From assembly GCF_003086295.3 (NCBI RefSeq), contig NC_092050.1, positions 149,054,699 to 149,118,698 of the forward strand: a stretch of 64,000 nucleotides of DNA, written 5' to 3'. This DNA is from Arachis hypogaea. Taxonomy: Eukaryota; Streptophyta; Magnoliopsida; Fabales; Fabaceae. Shown piece after piece: positions 44,769 through 56,146 of the stretch. The translations under genes were made by a program, and so were the position numbers. Under the pieces are notes generated by a model, which saw only the letters and a program-made list of their open reading frames with translations, was not told where the DNA came from and did not search any database. Numbering within the stretch: the first letter of the stretch is position 1; each line of letters starts with the position of its first letter.

Positions 44769-45291
44769 ATGGTTGGAAGTGGAGAACGTTGCTCATCCTC
44801 CAACCTGCGTATTAGAGGCAATAATTTAAATTGTAGCATGAACTCTAGTGAGAGTGTTGCAGGTCGAAGGAAGAAGAGATGGGTCTCCCCAAAGTGCAAT
44901 TACGGGTTGCATGCTATTCTATTCATGTATGGGATCAAAAATAATTCAGATAGGTTATTCTTACGTTGCCCTTACTTCAAGGTATGTTCATGGACAGTTA
45001 TGTATTGATTTTGTTCAATTCTGTAGTTACTTCAAGGTATTTTCATGGTTTTAATTTTTTGATTTTGTTTAATTGTAGACTGCAGAAGCTCATTGCTCAT
45101 TCCTTGTATAGCTAGATGATTATGTTTCTTCGTTTAATGAGTATGTTGTAAAGACACTATCAAAAGAAGTATTGCCGCAGAAGAAGCATCGATTTGAAGG
45201 CCTAAGTGATGCAGTGAATGACAAAGTGAAAAAGTTAGAATTTAGGTTAAGTGGATTAGAAAATCAATTGGAGAAGAGTAGAAAAAAATAG
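44769..45291 (+). pseudogene. zf-GRF-type small gene with one intron, premature stop
   Basis: Exon 1 (44769-44981) starts MVGSGERCSSSN and contains KCNYGLHAILFMYG and RLFLRCPYFK, matching a zf-GRF finger that continues with AHCSF in exon 2 (45079-45291). The intron GTATG...TGTAG is 44982-45078. The TAG at 45109-45111 falls where the family usually has a Trp, and the second zinc position reads Tyr instead of Cys. The tail is a coiled region (KVKKLEFRLSGLENQLEK). GRF proteins of this size are common inside legume MULEs. Their role there is unknown. Confidence 0.7.
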
Positions 45292-46056
45292 GTGAAAGTA
45301 GATGTTTGGGGTTAGGTTGTAGTATTATCGCATTTTTTGGTGGGGTTATGGTACTTGTTTATTTTGGACAATTGTGTATGAAACTTGATGAATCACTTTT
45401 AAAAGTTTTTTCCTTGAATTTAATCTAAATTCGTGCAGTAAATATATTTGTACATGTAGCATGGATTCAAGTCATTTCATATAAAGCATAGCAGTTCGTA
45501 CATTATATTCATATTATCATCAAACACGCAATTTATCTGTTCACAGTTCATCTATCATAGTAGAGTAGGCAACAACATGGCCTTAAATAAAACAACTAAT
45601 AAGTATCTTGGAATCATTGTATCACTTCAAACTAAAGAGTCAAAAAATCAAAACAACAGTATCACATTTCTATAACTCCATTAGCATTGTCACCCCTACT
45701 TAGGAGGCCTGAGTCCTGAAAGCCTAAAGTCGAGTGTTGGCACAAATTGCAAAAATCTTAATGCAGTAGTTGAAGTTGCAGCAGCCATCGTCTCTTGAGA
45801 AATTGCATCAGTGGTGTTTCTTGGAGTTATCTTTCCAGCTATTGAGTCATTCGATTGGTTCTGTGAGGTGTGAGGCATTAGCTTTGGAGCTTGGGAAGGT
45901 TGAGATTTGAACCATAAGATTGGCTCTGGTGCTGGTATGGGTGGGAGCACAAAACATGGAGCTATGGGTCTAATAATCTGGTGCTTCTATCTCTCTAAAT
46001 GGTGTAGGATTGTCATTGGAGTTTTCTCCTACAGCCTGTTACAAGTTGACTTTAAT
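45292..46056. other. Internal MULE sequence, nothing recognised
   Basis: No domain was recognised on either strand. The 45696-45950 minus frame is short and without motif. Confidence 0.5.
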
Positions 46057-46447
46057 GTAGCATTTGGTATAGAGACAGAAACTGAAAGACTGATACTGAG
46101 AGATAGAGACTTAAAGACAGAGACTGAAATAAATTTCAGTATTCTGTTTGGTGCAAAGTGGGAGACAGAAATTAAAACGAGAATGAAGCTCTAATTTAAT
46201 TTGTACAAAAAGTAAAATTGGAATTAATTAATTGAAATGAGAGTATTTTAGGTATAACATGTTATTAAAGTTTCAGTTTCCATCTCTAAAAATTTCATTC
46301 TCCTGTGTCCCCACTTTTTGGAAGTACTGAAATAGTGAAATTTTAGGGACAGAGACAGAAATTTTAGTACCAGTCTTTGAACCAACAAACATGATACTGA
46401 GTCTCAGTCTTCCAGTCTCTATCCCAGTACCTCAAAACAAACACTAC
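46057..46447. mobile_element. MITE-like element nested in the MULE
   Basis: It begins GTAGCATTTGGTATAGAGAC and ends with the inverted equivalent (minus strand GTAGTGTTTGTTTTGAGG). Subterminal GACAGAGAC and GTCTCTATC blocks are inverted. TTAAT and CTAAT flank it, a possible duplication with one mismatch. Confidence 0.65.
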
Positions 46448-46975
46448 CTAATAGTTATATAAATGACAAATCTATGGAATTGAGATGTAATAATATGAAG
46501 CATGAAACAGGTTTTTATTTTTTTTGAAAAAATTCAAAAGATGACCTTCTCAGCTTGTGGTGCAGATTGTGAGACTGAAATTTCTTCTCTCTGATTTTGG
46601 GTCGCTGCTCTAGTTCTGATAGACTTTTTGGACAGTTTCTTCTGGGCTTTTCTTGCTTTAGTCTATAAGAAATCAATATGTTACAGAAAGCATTCAACAA
46701 TATAGTATAACATATATTCCTAAATCCTAGACTCACCACAGAATCTAACATTGGCCCTCCTCACATCATTGGTGCTTTTACGACCTTGTTCTACCTAATC
46801 ATTGACAAGAAGAAAAAAAAATCACAACTCAACTCTCTTCTAAATCTAATTAGGACATATAACAAAGTGAAGAAGTTAATGTTTTCCACAACTCAATGCC
46901 CAACACGAACATTGTACTTGATTAGTGTTTGTTGTTGGATCAGTACTTATTGCTGGATCAACGTTTGATGCTGGA

Positions 46976-47891
46976 TCAATGTTTATCATAATCAGAGTCT
47001 AATTCTTCCCCAACTATTTCAGAGTTTGAACCTATTATATTTTCAGCCAGTCCATTTTCAGACCCCACACCACCCCCTGCTTCAGGCCCTTCACCTACTG
47101 TACATTTTACCTCAGTTTTTCCATTCCTCAGAATATGTGTCCTCCTCTTACCTGAATACTTCTTGGAAGTCCGTTTCTTGGCTGTCTTTGGAGAATAATT
47201 TGGACCACCTTTACTTGGTCCAGCATTATCCCTACTATTTGGGCCACTCTTGATTAATTTTCTATTTGGGCCAGACTTCACACCTCACCATCTAATCCAG
47301 AATTCACCTCACCAGCTGGACCACACTTCACCTCACCAGCTGGGCCTTGACTAGCTCTCTTCCTTGGTGATACCAACTTTTTCTTCAATCTCTCATTCCT
47401 TCTCTGTTCCTCACTATCTCCACTGCTATGAGTATCTTCATATCTCGGATGAGGTGGTTTGTATGGATCGTCCTCAATTGTTTCATACCCATCACTTGAG
47501 GATGATGAGTCACTCAAAATAACCTCCTCAGCATGCTTCTCCTCATCCACAACTTCTGGCACACTAACCGGATGATCAAAGTAGATGTAGATTTTATTTG
47601 TCTTTTTATTTTATTCTTGTTATTCCTCATGTCATTTATCTCAGAATCACCCCTCATTACATGTAAGCCAGATTCTAAGTCAGGTGCCATGCTATCAAAC
47701 CAAAACATAGTCTTGTATTCTGTGTAACCCAGCTGCTTCAGTAATGCTTCGAAATCAAAGAAGTTCACCAAATCAATGTTTAAAGGTGGCCACTTCTTCA
47801 CTTTTTCATCAACATATTCTAATTTACCCTGTGAATTTCTCTTAAAATTTTCTCCATGATGAAAAACAGGAACTACTTCAAACTCATCCAT
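46976..47891 (-). pseudogene. PB1-like N-terminal fragment of a MULE transposase gene
   Basis: The frame from 47891 reads MDEFEVVPVFHHGENF with a later FFDFEALLKQLGY, the hallmark of the N-terminal PB1-like domain of plant MuDR-type proteins. A frame change near 47590 continues into an acidic Ser, Asp and Glu-rich segment (47562-47278). After another stop comes a Lys, Gly and Pro-rich segment (47281-46976). The DNA-binding and catalytic regions that should follow are absent. It is a relic and cannot be an active transposase. Confidence 0.7.
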
Positions 47892-48370
47892 CTATAAATT
47901 ATTATTACTAATCAAAATTCAGTTCATGACATTTTATCTCACTGTGCCAGTGATCTAAACTACTGACAAGCAATGTTATTTATTTAACAAATTAGTTAAA
48001 AAATTTCAAATTCCATTCACGGAAACAACATTTTAAAAAAAAACAACCAGGCAAACCATTTCAACACCATTGAACACTCCAACACCAACATGCAATTTAG
48101 GAATAGAGTTTGGATATTGCTAATTTTTTAGATAGTCAAATGCGTCACTAACCTAAACGGCGACAAAAGCTGCCTCCACTCCACGATGTCCGTGACTCCG
48201 TCAATTGCGCAGTTAGAAGCGTCCTCTAAGTCCTTCTTAGCGGCCTTGTCAGCACCAACACTAGTTACTTCCACTACTGTCTATCCTTTCGCATGAAGAA
48301 TGTTACATGGGTTTTGGTTATTCTGTAAATACGAGTTAGGGCTTGGGAGTTATGTGGATGAGAACGATGT
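47892..48370. other. Internal MULE sequence before the right TIR
   Basis: Probable promoter side of the minus-strand relic. No other feature was recognised. Confidence 0.4.
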
Positions 48371-48661
48371 TTCTTCCCTCTTTAACACAAAAACGATGCC
48401 GTTTTTGAATGTGACAAGGGGACAAATCGACCCCTATCTATTTCTCCTAATCCACATTAGCATTTAACTCAAAACTAACTTTCAGATCAGCACTGGTAAC
48501 TGTCAGATCAAATTTTTTTGTCAACTATGGACGGAAGATACAAGGGAAGAGACGCAATGAGTTATATTATGCACAGACGGGGACCAACGTGGGTGATTTT
48601 TTTGTGAGGGGTCGTCTTGTCCAAATTTAAAATGAACAGGGACCGGGTTGAGTGTTTACTC
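48371..48661 (-). repeat. Right terminal inverted repeat of the MULE
   Basis: Inverted match to 44402-44682. Confidence 0.85.
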
Positions 48662-49281
48662 TTATTTGTTCTCCATTTCTGAAATTTGGTATTAATACCT
48701 CGTTGACTTTGTGACGGCGCCAAAGAAGGACGTGTCACGGAGTTGGATTAATCAGTTGCGGCCAACTCCACCATAAGCCTATGCCGGCTTGCCTTTATGG
48801 GCTTTCACTTAGATTGATGCGAAGTTTTTGGATTAACTTTCGTTAAATGATCTAACCCATAAAGAAAAAGGCTTTACAAAATGAATGTTGGTATGAATAT
48901 GATTTTACGGAATTAATTTTGAATAAAATGAAATTGGTATTAATGTAATTTGTGTAAGGGGGCGGATTCATGTTTATAATTGTAGGGGCAACTGGCAAGT
49001 GTCCCCTCTGAATTTTAAAGATTTTTTAAATAATACATAATAACAAAATTTATTTGTCCTTATTATGTAATTAAATTTAATTTGATTGTATTATTAAACT
49101 TCACTTATCAATTTTAATTATGTAAAAATAAATTAAACAGTAATTCAATATTTAAATAAATTTGTTACAATAATTAAAAAAAGAGAATGAAATAATTACA
49201 GATTTATTATTTTACAATTAGAACTAATAAATAAATTTACAGGTTGAAAAAAATTTGCGTATATACTTGGTGAATATCACT
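48662..49281. other. Intergenic spacer, nothing recognised
   Basis: AT-rich apart from a GC-richer patch at 48710-48830. No coding or repeat signal that I can support. Confidence 0.5.
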
Positions 49282-49912
49282 AGGGCTAGAAGTGAGTCGA
49301 GTCGAGTCGAGCTAGACTAAGCTCAAGTTCGGCTCACGAAAATTAAGCTTGGCTGACGGCTCGACTCATTAACAATCGAGCCTATTTCTTAAGCTCAAAC
49401 TCGACTCAACGAAAGCTCATAAGCTGGCTCGAACTCACAAGCGGACTCAAATAATATGAACATAATCTATAATTCTATATCGATAAATTATAACTTATAT
49501 ATATTGAAAAATATTAAAAAAAAGATCAATTTTATATATTGTCAATCTATCAATTATAAATTTTTTATTTATGTCCTACATCAAAATTATATATAAAAAA
49601 TATCTATAAAATTCTAAATAATAAAAAATATTAATATATATATATGTAAAATTATATAAATATATTAAATTATTAATACGCATATCCTATATGCATTTAA
49701 TCTATATTTTTAATATATATATATATATATAATCGAACCAGCTCACGAGTTAATGAGCTGAGCTTATCTAAACTCAAGCTCGGCTCATTTAATTTATGAG
49801 TTTAATTCCAGTCTCAAATTCAACTTACCAGCTCACGAGTTCAACTCATCGAACTATTAACGAGTCGAGCTCGAATTAGTTCATGAGCTAATTTGACTCA
49901 CTTTCAGTCTTA
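49282..49912. mobile_element. Inverted-repeat element with CTCGAGTCG-rich arms
   Basis: The left arm (49282-49440) is full of GAGTCGAG, GCTCGACTC and AGCTCAA motifs. The right arm (49735-49912) carries their complements. AAGTGAGTC at the left edge matches GACTCACTT at the right edge. The core is AT-rich with TATATA runs. It is a nonautonomous DNA-transposon type of unknown superfamily. Confidence 0.6.
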
Positions 49913-50223
49913 AGTATTACTGTTATACGGTATATATATGTTTGATTATTTATTCAAATTAAAATTAACTATCAATTTGGTACAAAAAAATTCAGACGTG
50001 GACAAAAAGAAATATTAATCCTATATTGATTATTAAATAAAAATGGCTAAATAAAAATATTAATTTTATATTGACTATTAAATAAAAAATAGTTAAATAA
50101 ATAATAATAAAATAAGAAATTAAAATAATATTATTTATTCATTGATATTTTTTAAAGTTAATTTTAATTTTTTTGGAACAACAATATTTGTTAATAACAT
50201 ATATAAAAAAATATATTTAATTG

Positions 50224-50728
50224 TGATCCATACCGATATATTCGGCTTCCAGAAACTTTGACCGAGCTTATCCACAAACAGAAAAGGTCGAATCTGAAAC
50301 CTACGAAACTAACCGATAATATCTTAATCTTTCAAAAACTAACCGAGATATAAGGGAACAACAGAAAATATCCATAACAGCCCTATTATCAAGGTCAGTA
50401 TAACGGCAAAACCACTAAGCTTTCTCGACTATATAAAGTCACCCCCTAACCCCACTAGGGGATAGGATACTCCCTCTGATCTCTTCTCATCTAAACGCTT
50501 AAGCATAAAACACTTCAGCTCACCTAATACTCTTACCTTATTCTCTTTTAAAGTATTCCTTGTTATCTTGTGATATTACTGACTTGGGCGTCGAAGTCCC
50601 TTTTGCAGGTTCCACGCCGACCACGCCCCGTTCCCAGAGAAGACGTTTCGAGTTATAGGAGGACCATCGAGCCCAACCATAACCGAGTTATACGTCGGAG
50701 CGCAGGAGTTATACTCTTGAGTGGAACA
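50224..50728 (+). repeat. 5' LTR of the Tat element
   Basis: Begins TGATCCATACCG and ends GTGGAACA. CTATATAAAG near 50428-50437 is the TATA box candidate. Confidence 0.95.
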
Positions 50729-50730
50729 TT

Positions 50731-50748
50731 TGGCGCCCACCGTGGGGC
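50731..50748 (+). other. Primer-binding site of the Tat element
   Basis: TGGCGCCCACCGTGGGG begins two bases after the LTR. The 3' acceptor end matches a tRNA ending in GGGCGCCA. I cannot name the tRNA with certainty. Confidence 0.8.
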
Positions 50749-50831
50749 CCGATTATAAACAATTAACCCCACATCACTCCTCTGTTTTTTCTTGCTTTCT
50801 TCTTTTGTTTTGCAGAGTTCTTATACCCTAT

Positions 50832-52019
50832 ATGGCGGACAACGGGGTCAATCAGCACACACAGGCAGAACTATTAGCCATGATAGCCGAGCTTCAGGCT
50901 GAGATCAGGAAAGTGGCAGAGCAATCCTCTAAAAATATTGCTGACAATGGCTCAAGCAAGAAAGGAACTGATCCGGCAAGCATAGCGCCACCCAAGGAAA
51001 AGCTCACGCTCGACAACCCTTTCTCACAGGAGGTTATGAGCGTTCAGATGCCGGAAAACTTCATGCTCCCAACCGGGCTAAAGCCTTACGAAGGAATCGG
51101 AGACCCCCGGGTGCACATAAAAAAGTTTCAATCCATGATATTTTTTAATGGTGCTTCTGACCCGGTGCTTTGCCGTTCTTTCCCTACTTATTTAGATGGT
51201 GCAGCTTTACTTTGGTTCTCTAAGATTCTCGCAGGTTCAATCTCCAGCTTCGAGGACCTGGCAAGATCTTTCATTGACTATTTTGCAACCTCCCGGATAT
51301 ATGTCCACGGATCTGACTATCTCAGCACCATCAAGCAAGGACAACACGAGAGTCTGAAGGACTACATGACAAGATTCGCCAAGGCAACGGTAGAGATACC
51401 TGACCTTGACCCAAACGTGCACCTCCACACACTTAAAAGCAGTCTCAGACCAGGCAAATTCCAGGAGACAATCGCCGTAACCAAACCTAAGACTCTGGAG
51501 GAGTTTCGCGAAAAAGCGGCCGGACAAATGGAAATTGAAGAGCTCAGGGAAGCCCGGAAGACAGACAAACCTCAAACGCGCCGAGAGGACGAAAGGCACA
51601 ACAGAACCCCCAATCAGAAAGATAGCAGAAAACCTTTTAAACTAACACCCAAGTACGACACTTACACTCAATTCAACACGAAGACTGAGGACATTATCAA
51701 GGAAATACTGAGTACAAAAATAATCAAACCACCCAGCCGAGCAGGAGCATACCAAGACCAGAGATACGTCGACAGGTCAAAGCATTGCGCGTTCCACCAA
51801 AAATTCGGCCACACAACCGATGAATGCGTCATCGCTAAGGATCTCCTTGAATGGCTAGCCAGACAAGGACACCTCGACAAATACATCGGTAGCAGAATGA
51901 AGTCAGCTCGGCAAAATATCAATGATCCGCAAACCTCCACCACCAACCAGAGGAGTCATAAACTGCATCTCCGGAGGATTTACAGGAGGAGGACACACAA
52001 ACTCGGCCAGAAAGCGTAA
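50832..52019 (+). CDS. Tat-element gag
   Basis: Chosen start ATG 50832, giving MADNGVNQHTQAELLAM; the frame is open further upstream only into the primer-binding region. A retrotransposon gag domain lies around residues 75-240 (SFPTYLDGAALLWFSKI, YMTRFAKATVEIPDL). The C-terminal part has a CAFHQKFGHTTDEC finger-like block near 51786. The frame should pass into pol, and coherence switches to another frame around 51925-51945, a frameshift. Confidence 0.88.
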   Translation: MADNGVNQHTQAELLAMIAELQAEIRKVAEQSSKNIADNGSSKKGTDPASIAPPKEKLTLDNPFSQEVMSVQMPENFMLPTGLKPYEGIGDPRVHIKKFQSMIFFNGASDPVLCRSFPTYLDGAALLWFSKILAGSISSFEDLARSFIDYFATSRIYVHGSDYLSTIKQGQHESLKDYMTRFAKATVEIPDLDPNVHLHTLKSSLRPGKFQETIAVTKPKTLEEFREKAAGQMEIEELREARKTDKPQTRREDERHNRTPNQKDSRKPFKLTPKYDTYTQFNTKTEDIIKEILSTKIIKPPSRAGAYQDQRYVDRSKHCAFHQKFGHTTDECVIAKDLLEWLARQGHLDKYIGSRMKSARQNINDPQTSTTNQRSHKLHLRRIYRRRTHKLGQKA

Positions 52020-53784
52020 CTACAGAACCATGCTAATGGTGCAGGTAACAAAGGAAATGGCCACACCCCGACCACCTACACCTCGCATTACCTTCGAACA
52101 ATCTGACTATCAAGCACCTACACCAAATCTAGATGACCCAGTGGTAATATCGATCCAGGCAGGAGATCTTCTTGTCAAGAAAGTATTGCTCGACCCAGGC
52201 AGCAGCGCCGACGTGCTTTTCTATTCTACATTCCAGAAAATGAAAATCAGCACAAATATGTTACAACCATACATGGGGGAACTGGTCGGCTTCTCGGGAG
52301 CACGAGTCTCCATCTTAGGAAGCGTCTGGCTGAAAATAACCTTAGGAGAACACCCGCTTTGCCATACACGAGATGTGCAGTTCCTAGTAGTAGAATGCCC
52401 AAGCCCATACAATATGATCTTGGGTAGGCCATCTTTAAATTCTTTTTGTGCTATAGTTTCAATCGTCCACCTTTGTGTAAAATTTCAGGTATCCAACAAT
52501 ACAACAGCAACAATACATTCTGATCAAACACAAGCCCGCAGGTGCTACAATGAGAGTCTAAAGAACGAACCAACGACCAACTATAAGAATAACAGATCAG
52601 AAGAACCTCATCACGTGGTTAACATCTCACCAATGGCCGAGTTAGATCCTCGGGAAGATCCACAAAACAGACCTTCACCAACTGACGACCTCGAACAGGT
52701 ACATCTGAACAATAATCATAGCCATATAACTTATATCAGTCACTCACTCCCTGCAAGCACCAAGGAACAAATCATCAGCATACTTCGAAAAAATGCTGAC
52801 CTCTTCGCATGGACCCCAGCAGATATGCCTGGCATCGATCCCAAACTAATATGCCACAAACTACAAATTGACCAAAAGATCCGGCCTACAGCTCAAAAGA
52901 AGAGAAACATGAGCAATGAAAAGAGATCGGCCTGTCAAGAGGAAACACAGAAGCTACTCGCAGCAGGAGGGTTCATACGGGAGCTCAGGTTCACAACATG
53001 GCTCTCAAACGTGGTAATGGTAAGAAAACCCTCAGGTAAGTGGCGTATGTGTGTTGATTTTATAAATCTGAATAAAGCATGTCCAAAGGATGCATACCCC
53101 CTCCCTTGCATTGATAAGTTAGTAGATAATGCATCAGGATATAGCACCCTAAGTTTCTTAGATGCATACTCTGGATACAATCAAATACTAATGCACCATA
53201 AAGACCAGGATAAAACGGTATTTATAACTGAATTGGGAAATTATTGTTATAAGGTTATGCCTTTCGGCCTTAAGAATGCAGGTACCACATATCAACGACT
53301 AATGGACAAGGAGTTCAAAGACCAAATTGGAAGAAATTTAGAAGTTCACGTCGACGATATGGTTGTAAAAACAGAAAAGCAACAGCACCACGGAAATGAC
53401 TTGGAAGAAATATTCGAACAAGTCAGAAAAAATAATATGCGACTCAACCCGGAAAAATGCGTGGTCGGAGTAACCGAAGGAAAGTTCCTTGGGTTCGTAC
53501 TCACATGCAGAGGCATCGAAGCCAACCCAGAAAAGTGCAAAGCAATAATACAAATGCGAAGTCCCCAAACAATAAAGGAAGTCCAGCAGTTAAATGGCCG
53601 ACTAGCCGCATTGTCCAGATTTCTCCCTTCAATTTCAACACAATCTCAACACTTTTACAACATACTCAGAAAGCAAACAAGGTTCAACTGGAACAACGAG
53701 TGTGAAATAGCTTTCCAGAAGCTAAAAACAACTCTATCATCTCCTCCAGTCCTACAAAAGCCCAATCCAGGTAAGCCTTATTAA
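51922..53784 (+). pseudogene. Tat-element pol, part 1: protease and reverse transcriptase
   Basis: Aspartic protease region with LLDPGSSADVLFY near 52187 and a downstream ILGRPSLN block. Reverse transcriptase follows with RMCVDFINLNKACPKDAYPL (53046), FLDAYSGYNQI and the catalytic VDDM near 53352. The frame ends at TAA just after 53778, where sequence coherence moves to another frame. The start of the first RNase H is therefore cut off from it. Confidence 0.88.
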
Positions 53785-55861
53785 TATATCTATCTGTTAC
53801 TACTAACGCCATAAGCTCGTCATTAATGACAGAAGTAAACGAAAAGCAAGAGCCATTATATTTCGTGAACAAAACGCCGAACTAAGATACTCAGCAATGG
53901 AAAAGCTAGCGTACGCATTGGTAACCTCAGCAAGAAGGCTAAGGCACTATTTTCAAAGCAACAAAATCATAGTCAAAACAAATCAACCTCTACGTCAAGT
54001 CCTAACAAGACCAGAGGTATCCGGTAGACTAATCAAGTGGTCTATCGAACTCTCCGAGTTCGACATTGACTATGAACCAAGAACAGCCATGAAAGCACAA
54101 ATATTAGCCGACTTTGTGGCCGAGCTATCAGAACAGCCGAAGCAACAACACACATGGGAGCTATATGTCGACGGCGCATCCAACAACGAAGGCTCTGGAG
54201 CAGGGGTATTACTCACCAACAAGGAAGACTTGCAACTCGAGAAATCTATCAGATTCACATTCCAGACAAGCAATAATCAAGCCGAATACGAAGCACTGCT
54301 CGCCAGACTAAGACTGGCACAATCCCTTAACATCACCCACCTACAAGTATACTGCGACTCACAGCTTGTAGTGCAGCAGGTAACAGGCCACTTTCAGGTA
54401 AAGGATCAGCTACTAGAAAAATACCACAGCTCGGTAAAGAAACTCCTCACAAACTTTCATTTTATACAAATCACACACATAGCTCGGGAACATAACACCC
54501 GGGCAGATGCACTCTCAAAATTAGCAACAACCAGGAAGTTTATAACTGATTCTGTTATATCTCAACTAACACTCACCAATCTAAGCTTTAGTAGCAAATC
54601 GATATTTTCAGTGGCCAAGGAAGAAGATTGGAGGGCGCCATACAAACAATACATACAATCAGGAAGGATCCCTACAACATCAGATACCAAAACATTCAGA
54701 AGACGTGCAGCTCCCTTCACTATGATTGGAAATGAGCTATACAAAAGGGGATTCTCCCAACCTCTTTTAAGATGTATCAACAAAGAAGAGGCCGAAGATG
54801 CTATGAACGAAGCCCACGAAGGGGTATGTGGCAACCACATAGGAGGACTAAGCCTAGCATCTAAAATAGCAAGAGCAGGATTCTATTGGCCATCCATGAA
54901 GAGAGATTGCATCAACAAAGTCAAGAAATGTGATAGCTACCAGAAGCACAGCTCGGCCATCCACAATCCGGCAGAGCAATTACACACATCGGAGGTAAGC
55001 TGGCCTTTCCAAAAATGGGGGCTAGATATCCTCGACCCATTTCTAAAAGCACCAGGACAGGTAAAATACTTACTTGTAGCAATATATTACTTCTCCAAAT
55101 GGATAGAAGCAACTCCATTAGCAAAAATAGGAGCTGATAAAGTAAGATCTTTCATTTGGAAACAAATCATTTGCCGCTTTGGTATACCACATCACATTAT
55201 TACTGACAATGGTCGGCAATTCACCGACCAAAGTTTAGCTTCTTTTTTAAATGAATTCCAGATAAAACACCATTTCTCGTCAGTAGAACATCCACAGACC
55301 AATGGGCTCGCAGAAGCCGCCAACAAAGTCATTCTCAACTCTCTTAAGAAGAAACTTGGCAATGCAAAAGGAGAGTGGGCCGAGTTAATACCAGAAGTAC
55401 TATGGGGTTATAACACGACAATTCAATCTACAACACAAGAAACACCATTTAGATTGGTATATGGAGCAGACGCCATGATCCCAGTTGAGGTCTCAATAAC
55501 GTCAGCACGTAGAAACCAAACATCAACCGAACAAAACGACAACATCCGACGTACAGAACTCGACACCATCGACGAAGACAGAGAGAAAGCCTGAATAAAA
55601 CAGCTGGCAATGCAACAAATAATTAGGAAAAAATATAACAAGAAAGTACAACCAAGATCGTTCAACGAACAAGACCTCGTCCTTCAAAAAATAGAGGAAG
55701 CAAGAAGACAACATGCACACGGAAAACTAGCAGCTTCTTGGGAAGGACCATACCGAGTTATCAAAGTACTCGGTAAAGGAGCATACAAACTACAGACACT
55801 AGAAGGCGAAGAAGTCCCAGGAATCTGGAACATTTCCTCTTTAAAGTCTTACCTATCTTAG
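53785..55861 (+). pseudogene. Tat-element pol, part 2: RNase H domains and integrase
   Basis: After frame breaks near 53784 and 53876, the frame from 53897 covers the end of the first RNase H. The archaeal-type RNase H follows (ELYVDGASNNEGSG near 54159, YCDSQLVVQQV near 54352). Integrase has the HHCC finger with H, H and one C present but Tyr in place of the last Cys (KKCDSYQKH near 54925), ITDNGRQFTD near 55198 and EHPQTNGLAEAANK near 55289. A TGA at 55592-55594 interrupts it; the same frame continues to 55861 with a normal integrase C-terminus. It is defective. Confidence 0.88.
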
Positions 55862-56146
55862 AAATGATAGGGACATGAGGATATACTCTTTTTCCTACCC
55901 CTAGAATTTTTTCCCATATAGGGTTTTGTCTGGAGGAGGTTTTAATGAGGTCTCTCACACCCCTATCAAACAAACATGTACAAACTATTCATGTGAATAA
56001 CAAAACAATACTACCAAATCCATTCATTTCAAAAAACTAAAACAAAGTACAAACATGGTCCACCAAACCATCAAAATGTCAACCACAATTCCAAAAGAAA
56101 GCAAAAGGTTTTACAAACAAAACAAACTAAAGCGTGATAGACTTCT
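55862..56146. other. Junction between pol and the convergent antisense gene
   Basis: No ORF. It should hold the 3' end of the antisense transcript. An ATTTTTTCC run and A-rich tracts are seen, but no definite poly(A) signal. Confidence 0.4.

Larger units (their letters stand above)
44402..48661. mobile_element. Nonautonomous Mutator-like element with long terminal inverted repeats
   Basis: Left TIR about 44402-44682 and right TIR about 48371-48661 match as inverted repeats. Shared landmarks are GAGTAAACAC ends, CGACCCCTCAC, AATCACCCACG, ATAATATAACTCATTG and AACGGC-TCGTTTTTG. Inside are a broken zf-GRF gene (plus) and a PB1-like MULE gene relic (minus). No transposase core with its catalytic domain was found, so it would need a helper. 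No 9-base target duplication could be confirmed at the ends. Confidence 0.85.

Noticed and set aside
44396..48667. AAATAAGAG and CTCTTATTT just outside the MULE, considered as target duplications.
   Set aside because: They are inverted, not direct, so they belong to the terminal inverted repeats or are chance. No direct 9-base duplication was found.
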